This document shows, piece by piece, positions 1 through 5,254 of a stretch of DNA of 6,575 nucleotides; the first letter of the stretch is position 1; every line of letters begins with the position of its first letter. Origin of the DNA: Actinomycetota bacterium (GTDB taxonomy: Bacteria; Actinomycetota; Acidimicrobiia; IMCC26256; BP-133); the NCBI GenBank assembly GCA_030838815.1, contig JAUZEX010000156.1, positions 1-6,575 of the forward strand, read 5' to 3'. The translations under genes were made by a program, and so were the position numbers. Under the pieces are notes generated by a model that was given only the letters and a program-made list of their open reading frames with translations, was not told the DNA's origin and searched no databases.

Positions 1-1373
1 TCGGCACCCACCGGCTCCTGTCGGAGGACATCAAGTTCAAGGACCTCGGCCTCCTCGTGGTCGACGAGGAGCAGCGCTTCGGCGTCTCCCACAAGGAGAA
101 GATGAAGAAGCTGCGGGTCGGGGTCGACGTCATGACGATGTCGGCCACGCCGATCCCCCGGACGCTGGAGATGTCGCTGACCGGCATCCGGGACATGAGC
201 CTGATCACCACCCCGCCCGAGGACCGCCAGCCAATCCTCACCTACGTCGGCGAGTCCGACGACCGGGCCGCCACCGAGGCGATCCGACGGGAGCTGCTCC
301 GGGAGGGGCAGGTCTTCTACGTCCACAACCGGGTCATGGACATCGAGAACAAGGCCATGGAGGTCCGGGAGCTGGTACCCGAGGCCCGGGTGGTGGTGGC
401 GCATGGCCAGATGGACGAGGGGACGCTGGAGAAGGTCATGGTCGACTTCGCCGACCGGCAGTTCGACGTGCTCGTCTCCACGACGATCATCGAGAGCGGG
501 CTCGACATGCCGAGCGTGAACACGATGGTGGTCGACCGGGCCGACATGCTCGGTCTGGCGCAGCTGTACCAGTTGCGAGGCCGGGTCGGTCGTTCGGGGC
601 AGCGGGCCTACGCCTATCTCTTCCATCCGCCCGACCGTGTCCTGTCCGAGGAGGCCTACGAGCGGCTCAAGACCCTCGGCGAGTTCACCGACCTCGGCTC
701 AGGATTCAAGATCGCCATGCGCGACCTCGAGATCCGGGGTGCCGGCAACCTGTTGGGCGGGGAGCAGTCGGGCCACATCGCCGCCGTCGGCTTCGACCTG
801 TACTGCCAGATGGTGACCGAGGCCGTCTCCGAGCTGACCGGCGAGGAGCTGCCGGAGCCGCCGCCCGAGATCAAGATCGACGTGCCCGTCACCGCCTCGA
901 TCCCCCGGGACTACATCGCCCGCGACGACCTCCGCATGGAGGCCTACCGCCGCCTGGCGGCCGTCATGCTCCACTCCGACGTGGACGACGTCGCCGCCGA
1001 GTGGGCCGACCGCTACGGGCCGCCGCCCCCGCCGGCGGCGGCGCTGCTGGCCGTGGCCCGGCTGCGGGCGGAGTGCGTCCGGCTCGGGATGCGCGACGTG
1101 GCGGTCCAGAAGGGATCCGTCCGGCTGTTCCCGCTCATGCTGCGGGAATCGCAGAAGCTCCGTTTGAAGCGTCTGGCGCCCAAGGCGCTGGTGAAGAGCA
1201 ACGACGAGATCGTGCTGCCGCTGGCCGCCCAGGGTCCGGTCGGCTCCAAGCAGGACGGGCTGAAGGTGGTGGAGGGGCTGCTCACGATGCTGGCCGAGCT
1301 GGTGCCGGTCGGACAGGAGGCGGCCAGCATGGCCACCGCCGCCGCGGGCGGTCCGTCGGGAGCCGCGGAGTAG
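1..1373 (+). CDS. mfd: Transcription-repair coupling factor Mfd, C-terminal part (partial, 5' end outside window)
   Basis: Mfd is the DNA translocase that removes RNA polymerase stalled at lesions and recruits UvrA for nucleotide excision repair. The reading frame is open from base 3, and 456 residues are visible of a protein usually near 1,150. They cover the second half of the motor and the C-terminal domain. Directly visible are GTHRLLSEDIKF, then the Walker B box DEEQRFGV (from base 63), SATPIPRTL (from base 141), the motif V/VI stretch with STTIIESGLDMP and QLRGRVGRS, and the translocation (TRG) motif around GSGFKIAMRDLEIRGAGNLLGGEQSGHI's core, RDLEIRGAGNLLGGEQSG. The DEEQRFGV and RGAGNLLGGEQSGH context separates Mfd from RecG. 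After it comes the C-terminal TRCF domain (beginning near IDVPVTASIP), followed by a short Ala/Gly-rich tail. The GTG at base 57 lies inside the motor domain and is not the start. The next gene begins one base after the TAG stop, which suggests an operon. Confidence 0.97.
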   Translation, partial: GTHRLLSEDIKFKDLGLLVVDEEQRFGVSHKEKMKKLRVGVDVMTMSATPIPRTLEMSLTGIRDMSLITTPPEDRQPILTYVGESDDRAATEAIRRELLREGQVFYVHNRVMDIENKAMEVRELVPEARVVVAHGQMDEGTLEKVMVDFADRQFDVLVSTTIIESGLDMPSVNTMVVDRADMLGLAQLYQLRGRVGRSGQRAYAYLFHPPDRVLSEEAYERLKTLGEFTDLGSGFKIAMRDLEIRGAGNLLGGEQSGHIAAVGFDLYCQMVTEAVSELTGEELPEPPPEIKIDVPVTASIPRDYIARDDLRMEAYRRLAAVMLHSDVDDVAAEWADRYGPPPPPAAALLAVARLRAECVRLGMRDVAVQKGSVRLFPLMLRESQKLRLKRLAPKALVKSNDEIVLPLAAQGPVGSKQDGLKVVEGLLTMLAELVPVGQEAASMATAAAGGPSGAAE

Positions 1374-1374
1374 C

Positions 1375-2511
1375 GTGACGGGGATGATCTCGTTCCGCCG
1401 TTTCCTCGCCGCCGCGCTCGGCGCCGGGCTCGTGGTGGCCGGCGCCGGCTGCGGGTCGGCGTCCCCGTCCGCCGCCAGCGTCCAGTTCGCCACCAAAGCC
1501 GTGACGACCGGCGACACCACACCCGTCTCCTACGGCGATGCCCTCAAGATCGACCGCTCCGAGTTCGACAAGGAGCTGAAGGCGCTCGTCGACAACAAGC
1601 AGCTGCAGCTGCAGTCCGGGGGCAACGGCCTCTCGGGCGCGGGCAAGAAGACGGTCGATCCCCGCCTCGCGGCCGGGTGGCTCACCGCCGTCATCTACGA
1701 CAAGCTCATCACCCACGAGTTCGACCGCCGCCACCTGAAGGTGACCGCCGACGACACCGATGCGGCCAAGTCGCAGCTGGCCACCCAGTTCGGGAAGGCC
1801 GAGGTGGCCGACGCCTTCCCCACGTGGTTCCAGAAGCGCCTCGTCGACCGCAACGCCCGGGCGGTGGCGGTGCGGGGCGCCCTGTCGGGCCTCGACTTCT
1901 CCGAAGCCAGCCTGCACAAGTACTTCGACGCCCACAAGGACGAGTTCGGCCAGAACTGCGTGTCGCACATCCTGGTCAAGACCAAGCCGGAGGCGGACGC
2001 CGTCCTGGCCCGCCTCAAGGCCGGCGAGGACTTCGCCGCGGTGGCCAAGGCGGTGTCCATCGACACCGGAAGCGGCACCAAGGGCGGCGACCTCGGCTGC
2101 AACCCGAAGGGCGTGTTCGTCCCCGAGTTCGACACGGCGGCCAGCGAGTTGCCGATCGGCCAGCTGTCGGATCCGGTTCAGACGCAGTACGGCTTTCACA
2201 TCATCCTGGTCAAGGAGCGGAAGCCGGCCACCTTCGACAGCGCCCGGGAGCAGGCCAAGGCGGCCCTCAACGCCGAGTCGCAGGGCGCCTTCCGGCAGTT
2301 CCTCCAGGAGGCCGTGACCACGGCCAAGGTGACCGTCGACCGCCGCTACGGCACGTTCGAGCCGCCCGGGACCAACCAGCCGCCCGAGGTCATCCCCCCG
2401 AAGGCGCCGAAGCCCAACACCGAGCGGACCGACAACGTCCCCACGACGCAGCCGCTGCCCGGCGAGCCGCCCGGTTCGCCCGACAGTCCGGTCCAGAAGA
2501 TCGGGGGATGA
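1375..2511 (+). CDS. Parvulin-type peptidyl-prolyl isomerase lipoprotein (PrsA/SurA-like foldase)
   Basis: This is probably a membrane-anchored foldase that helps exported proteins fold outside the membrane. The 378-residue product (from GTG) starts with a basic segment (FRRF), a hydrophobic stretch and GAGC, with Cys26 as the likely lipidated residue. The -3 position is Gly, so the lipobox is not ideal. Residues about 35-185 resemble the helical chaperone part of SurA/PrsA proteins. Residues about 190-283 form a rotamase domain with SHILVK (His198), GGDLG (237-241), FVPEFD (248-253) and YGFHII (His275), so both conserved parvulin histidines are present. The last 50 or so residues are Pro-rich and probably disordered. 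The start is uncertain: GTG 1375 has a GGAG four bases upstream, while ATG 1384 gives a tidier signal peptide (MISFRRFLAA) but a poorly spaced site. The stop overlaps the next start (ATGA). Two cysteines inside the rotamase domain, 195 and 242, are unusual. The family is certain; substrates are unknown. Confidence 0.9.
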   Translation: MTGMISFRRFLAAALGAGLVVAGAGCGSASPSAASVQFATKAVTTGDTTPVSYGDALKIDRSEFDKELKALVDNKQLQLQSGGNGLSGAGKKTVDPRLAAGWLTAVIYDKLITHEFDRRHLKVTADDTDAAKSQLATQFGKAEVADAFPTWFQKRLVDRNARAVAVRGALSGLDFSEASLHKYFDAHKDEFGQNCVSHILVKTKPEADAVLARLKAGEDFAAVAKAVSIDTGSGTKGGDLGCNPKGVFVPEFDTAASELPIGQLSDPVQTQYGFHIILVKERKPATFDSAREQAKAALNAESQGAFRQFLQEAVTTAKVTVDRRYGTFEPPGTNQPPEVIPPKAPKPNTERTDNVPTTQPLPGEPPGSPDSPVQKIGG

Positions 2512-3995
2512 CCGGGCGCGTCGTGGTCGTCGGGCTCGGGCCGGCCGGCGCCGATCTTCTTCTGCCCGCCGCCCGCGCCGCCCTGTCCGCCGTCCCACCG
2601 GAGCGGCGGTTCGTGCGCACCGCCCGCCACCCGGCGGTGGCGGACCTCGCCGCCGAGGGCATGGCGTTCGAGAGCTTCGACGGCGTCTACGAATCGGCCC
2701 GCGACGCCGGGCAGGTCTACGCCACGATCGCCGACCGGCTGGTGGCGGCCGCGGACGGCGGCGACGTGTGCTTCGCCGTCCCCGGCAGCCCGGCGGTCGG
2801 CGAGAACTCGGTGGCGCTGCTCCGGGCCCGCCTCGGGAAGCGCCTCGTCCTCGTCCCGGGCCTGTCGTTCGTCGATCTCGCCTGGCTGCGGCTCGGCGTC
2901 GACCCGCTGGCCGGGAACGGCGCCCGGGCCGTGGACGGGAAGGCGCTGCCCGCCGGCCTGCCCGCCGGCCCCGTTCTCGTGAGCCACTGCCACTCGAAGC
3001 TCGTGCTGTCGGATGTGAAGCTGGCCCTGCTGGAGCGGCTGGCCGGTGAGGCGCCGGTGACCGTGCTGGCCCGGCTCGGCCTGCCCGACGAGGCCGTGAC
3101 CACCATCGTGCTGGAGGACCTCGACCGCGTCGTCGAACCGGACCACCTCACGTCGGTGTTCGTCGACATACCGCCCGGCGGGCCGGGCGAGGCGTGGGAG
3201 CGCCTCGTGGCCCTCATCGAGCGGCTCCGGGCGCCCGGCGGCTGTCCCTGGGACGCGGAGCAGACCCATCACAGCCTCGCCCGCCACCTCATCGAGGAGT
3301 CCTACGAGGTCATCGAGGCCATCGAGGCGCTGCCGGCGTCGGCGCCCACCCCAGGCCCCGAGCCCGTCCCCGAGGGAGCGTACGAGCACCTTGAGGAGGA
3401 GCTCGGCGATCTCGCCTGCCAGGTGGTCTTCCACGCCACCCTCGCCCGGGAGGCGGGCGCCTTCACCGTCACCGATGTGCTGGCGGGCATCCACGACAAG
3501 CTCGTCCGCCGCCATCCCCACGTCTTCGCCGACGTCGCCGTCTCGGGCGCCGACGAGGTGGTGGCCAACTGGGAGGTCATCAAACGGGAGGAGAAGGGCC
3601 GGTCGTCGCTGATGGACGGGGTGTCGAAGCACCTGCCATCCCTCCTCTACGCCCACAAGCTGTACCGCAAGGCCGCCTCGGCCGGGCTGACCTTCGGCAC
3701 CGCCGACGAAGCGTTGGCCCACGCCACCTCCGGGCTGTCCGCCCTCGCCTCCGCCGTCGGCGTGGGGGCGGTGGCCGGGCCGGCCGAGGCGGAGCGCCGG
3801 CTCGGGGAGGCCCTGGCCGCCGTCGTGCACCTCGCCCGTCTGGCCGGCGTCGACGGCGAATCGGCCCTGCGGGGCTGGGCCGGCCGGTTCAAGGAACGCT
3901 TCCAGACCCTGGAAGCGCTGGCCGCCGACCAGGGGCAGACCGTGGAGTCAATGCCCCCGTCGACCGTTGCCACCCTGTGGGAGCAGACGGCCTAG
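2508..3995 (+). CDS. mazG: Tetrapyrrole methylase domain fused to MazG nucleoside triphosphate pyrophosphohydrolase (YabN-type)
   Basis: MazG hydrolyses (d)NTPs to monophosphates and pyrophosphate, clearing non-canonical nucleotides. Of 495 residues, about 1-222 form a tetrapyrrole (corrin/porphyrin) methylase-like domain with GLGPAG (9-14), PGSPAVGE (92-99) and VPGLS (116-120). About 225 onward is MazG: GGCPWDAEQTH (244-254), the EExxE metal site (Glu263, Glu264, Glu267), ExxD (Glu298, Asp301), RRHPHVF (334-340) and NWEVIKREE. The domain order matches Bacillus subtilis YabN, in which the role of the methylase part is unknown. Two oddities are visible. A Pro-rich insert of about 15 residues separates the two metal-binding halves. 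The C-terminal MazG-like repeat (about 375-470) has lost its acidic residues. The start is set by ATG overlapping the previous stop as ATGA with a run of G just before it, so translation is probably coupled. The frame stays open upstream to 1677, but that part is a shadow of the lipoprotein gene. Confidence 0.93.
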   Translation: MTGRVVVVGLGPAGADLLLPAARAALSAVPPERRFVRTARHPAVADLAAEGMAFESFDGVYESARDAGQVYATIADRLVAAADGGDVCFAVPGSPAVGENSVALLRARLGKRLVLVPGLSFVDLAWLRLGVDPLAGNGARAVDGKALPAGLPAGPVLVSHCHSKLVLSDVKLALLERLAGEAPVTVLARLGLPDEAVTTIVLEDLDRVVEPDHLTSVFVDIPPGGPGEAWERLVALIERLRAPGGCPWDAEQTHHSLARHLIEESYEVIEAIEALPASAPTPGPEPVPEGAYEHLEEELGDLACQVVFHATLAREAGAFTVTDVLAGIHDKLVRRHPHVFADVAVSGADEVVANWEVIKREEKGRSSLMDGVSKHLPSLLYAHKLYRKAASAGLTFGTADEALAHATSGLSALASAVGVGAVAGPAEAERRLGEALAAVVHLARLAGVDGESALRGWAGRFKERFQTLEALAADQGQTVESMPPSTVATLWEQTA

Positions 3996-4079
3996 TCGTT
4001 CCGGATTCCCCTGTTGGTCCTTCCGGGGCCGGTCTGACCCGCAGGGTTGCCCACTTTGGAAATCCGATGTCCCAATCGC

Positions 4080-4109
4080 TCGGCTTACGTCGCTCCTTCC
4101 GGAAGCCGA
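4080..4109 (+). other. Stem-loop in the leader of the repeat protein gene
   Basis: TCGGCTT at 4080-4086 pairs perfectly with AAGCCGA at 4103-4109, leaving a 16-base loop. The loop carries the palindrome CTTCCGGAAG (4096-4105), which overlaps the right arm and could form a competing, smaller hairpin. No T-run follows, so a plain intrinsic terminator for mazG is unlikely. It may be a 5' untranslated structure. Confidence 0.4.
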
Positions 4110-4123
4110 AGATGTGAGGAGCA

Positions 4124-4144
4124 CGAGGGGCGTGGCGCCCCACG
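4124..4144 (+). other. GC-rich stem-loop just upstream of the ribosome binding site
   Basis: GGGGCG (4127-4132) and CGCCCC (4136-4141) form a perfect 6-bp stem with a three-base loop, TGG. Past an A/A mismatch it gains two more pairs (4124-4125 with 4143-4144). It ends 14 bases before the ribosome binding site. It could be a U-less terminator for the upstream operon or a stabilising 5' hairpin; the sequence does not decide. Confidence 0.4.
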
Positions 4145-4158
4145 GCCCACCCCCACAC

Positions 4159-4166
4159 AGAAGGAG
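4159..4166 (+). promoter_or_regulatory. Strong ribosome binding site for the repeat protein gene
   Basis: AGAAGGAG is a near-complete complement to the 16S rRNA tail and lies 11 bases before the ATG at 4178. It is one of the two best ribosome binding sites in the window (the other is at 6523-6533). It fixes the start and suggests the gene is well translated, unlike the coupled genes upstream. Confidence 0.8.
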
Positions 4167-4177
4167 TTTCATCGACG

Positions 4178-5143
4178 ATGAAGAGGATCGGACTCGCCAT
4201 CGCCGCCGCCATGCTCGGTACCACGGGCGTCGCGTCGGCCGGGATCGCGGTGCACCAGTTCACCCTGACCAGCAACGACTCCCAGTCGGCGGCCCTCGAC
4301 GCCAAGACCGAGAACCTGGCCTCCAACTGCTGGGTCGCCACCGGCGCCGGCAAGGCCAGTGGCTGCAACACGGCCGCCTCCCTCCCCGGCGTGTCCGGCC
4401 TGCCCGGACTCGCCGACCTGGACAAGGTCACCGGCCTCGTCGACGCCAAGAACCTGGTCGACACCGCCCAGGCCCTCGCCGGTCAGGTCACCGGTGCCGC
4501 CACGTCGGCCGCCGGCGCCGTGCCGGTCGGCTGCAATGTCACCGCCGGAGTCCCGTCCGCCGTCACCGGTGCTGTTCCCCCTGCGGTCTCGTCCGCCGTT
4601 GCCCCGGTGACCGGAGCCGTGGACGACGCCCTCAAGACCGTGGCCGGCGCCACCGGTGTGAACGTCGGCCTGGCCGGCAACGGCACCAGCGCCGTCGGCT
4701 GTAGCGCCGGCACCAGCGGCATCGGCTCGGTTGCGGGCGCCGCCAACGGTGCGGCCGGAATCGCCGGTGCGGCCACCAACGCCGCCACCAGCGCCGTGAA
4801 CGGCGCCACCAACGCCGCCACCGGTGTCATGAACGGCGCCACCGGCGCCGCCACCGGTGTCGTGAACGGCGCCACTGGCGCCGTGACGGGTGTCGTCAAC
4901 GGAGCCGTGGGCGCCGTGACCGGCGCCGTCAACGGCGCCACCGGCACGGCCGGCACCGCCGGCACCGGCGTGACCGGGGCGGTCAACGGTGTGACCGGGG
5001 CCGTCACCAACACGGTGGGCGGCGTCGCCGGCACGGTGAACGGGCTCCTCGGCGGCGGGCTGCCGCTGGGCTGCTCGGCCAACGGCAGCGCCTCCACCAC
5101 CGGCGGCCTGCTCGGCGGGCTGAGCATCAGCGGCCACTGCTAA
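4178..5143 (+). CDS. Secreted Gly/Ala/Val/Thr-rich protein with 11-residue repeats and six cysteines, function unknown
   Basis: I do not recognise a family. The 321-residue product starts with a clear Sec signal peptide (MKRIGLAIAAAMLG..., likely cut after VASA at residue 21), so it is exported. It has no lipobox, no sorting signal and no long C-terminal membrane segment. The mature chain has six cysteines (51, 63, 119, 175, 299, 321). Four occur as Gly-Cys-(Asn/Ser), and 63, 119 and 175 are exactly 56 residues apart. Residues 190-287 are repeats beginning with Asn-Gly, of 11 or 18 residues, for example NGATGAATGVV. From residue 154 to the end there is no Asp, Glu, Lys or Arg. It has its own leader, a strong ribosome binding site and a terminator. 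It occupies the place of lpqU between mazG and eno in mycobacteria but shows no similarity I can see to a lytic transglycosylase. A structural or surface role is possible but only inferred. Confidence 0.85.
   Translation: MKRIGLAIAAAMLGTTGVASAGIAVHQFTLTSNDSQSAALDAKTENLASNCWVATGAGKASGCNTAASLPGVSGLPGLADLDKVTGLVDAKNLVDTAQALAGQVTGAATSAAGAVPVGCNVTAGVPSAVTGAVPPAVSSAVAPVTGAVDDALKTVAGATGVNVGLAGNGTSAVGCSAGTSGIGSVAGAANGAAGIAGAATNAATSAVNGATNAATGVMNGATGAATGVVNGATGAVTGVVNGAVGAVTGAVNGATGTAGTAGTGVTGAVNGVTGAVTNTVGGVAGTVNGLLGGGLPLGCSANGSASTTGGLLGGLSISGHC
4745..5038 (+). repeat. In-frame tandem repeat tract, 33-bp core units within the secreted protein gene
   Basis: The tract encodes residues 190-287. Units begin with Asn-Gly and have lengths 18, 11, 11, 11, 11, 18 and 18 residues. 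The four core units at 4799-4831, 4832-4864, 4865-4897 and 4898-4930 are 33 bp each. By eye, neighbouring units differ at about 3, 5 and 7 of 33 bases. The consensus product is NGATGAVTGVV. Similarity falls from left to right, as expected for stepwise duplication followed by drift. All unit lengths are multiples of three, so copy changes would keep the frame. Confidence 0.85.
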
Positions 5144-5162
5144 CCCGTCCTTCCCTCTCCCT

Positions 5163-5199
5163 CGGAACTGCCGTGTCCCCACCGGGCACGGCAGTTCCG
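5163..5199 (+). terminator. Strong hairpin terminator without T-run, after the repeat protein gene
   Basis: CGGAACTGCCGTG (5163-5175) and CACGGCAGTTCCG (5187-5199) pair perfectly over 13 bp. CCC/GGG in the 11-base loop can add three pairs past a single bulged T. It lies 19 bases after the TAA of the repeat gene and is followed by CGTTCTGCGG, with no T-run. Hairpins of this kind are commonly read as terminators in high-GC actinobacteria. It separates the repeat gene from eno. Confidence 0.75.
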
Positions 5200-5243
5200 C
5201 GTTCTGCGGCCTGCGATGCTGTACCGTCGGAACTCGGTCGCAC

Positions 5244-5248
5244 GGGAG
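5244..5248 (+). promoter_or_regulatory. Ribosome binding site deciding the GTG start of enolase
   Basis: GGGAG lies six bases before GTG 5255. The product then begins MSIIEQVVAREILDSRG, which matches the usual enolase N-terminus, so the GTG is the right start. The 5200-5243 stretch must hold the enolase promoter if the hairpin upstream terminates, but I see no convincing -35/-10 pair there. Confidence 0.75.
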
Positions 5249-5254
5249 TGACAA

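Larger units (their letters stand above)
3996..4177 (+). promoter_or_regulatory. 182-base intergenic leader upstream of the repeat protein gene
   Basis: This is the largest gap between coding regions in the window, and its composition is visibly less GC-rich than that of the genes. It holds two hairpins (4080-4109 and 4124-4144), a 9-base direct repeat TCCTTCCGG at 4018-4026 and 4094-4102, a small ORF at 4067-4117, and a strong ribosome binding site at 4159-4166. I see no T-run terminator for mazG and no clear -35/-10 pair. A promoter for the downstream gene is inferred from the length and structure of the gap. No riboswitch consensus that I know could be matched. Confidence 0.45.

Noticed and set aside
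1677..2507. Upstream extension of the mazG frame
   Set aside because: It overlaps the rotamase-domain coding sequence and translates to Arg/Pro/Gly-rich nonsense. The methylase domain begins exactly at ATG 2508.
1282..2598. 438-residue minus-strand frame opposite the foldase gene
   Set aside because: The Arg/Gly/Leu-rich shadow product spans parts of three real genes and has no motif or ribosome binding site support.
2346..3830. 494-residue minus-strand frame opposite mazG
   Set aside because: It is a shadow of a gene with clear MazG motifs; its length comes from high third-position GC.
3996..4079. Riboswitch or known structured RNA in the first half of the leader
   Set aside because: Only short 4-5 bp pairings were found here (such as ACCC/GGGT at 4037-4047), and no known consensus could be matched by eye.
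4799..4930. Repeat array considered as CRISPR-like
   Set aside because: Units abut without spacers, are in frame and encode a regular peptide repeat in an exported protein.
4483..5127. Minus-strand Pro/Ala/Val/Thr-rich repeat protein opposite the secreted protein gene
   Set aside because: It mirrors the coding repeats on the + strand. It has no ribosome binding site or signal peptide, whereas the + strand frame has both.
5195..5225. Possible eno promoter (TTCCGC ... TGTACC)
   Set aside because: Both boxes are poor, the spacing is 19 bases and the first box overlaps the terminator stem, so it is too weak to list.
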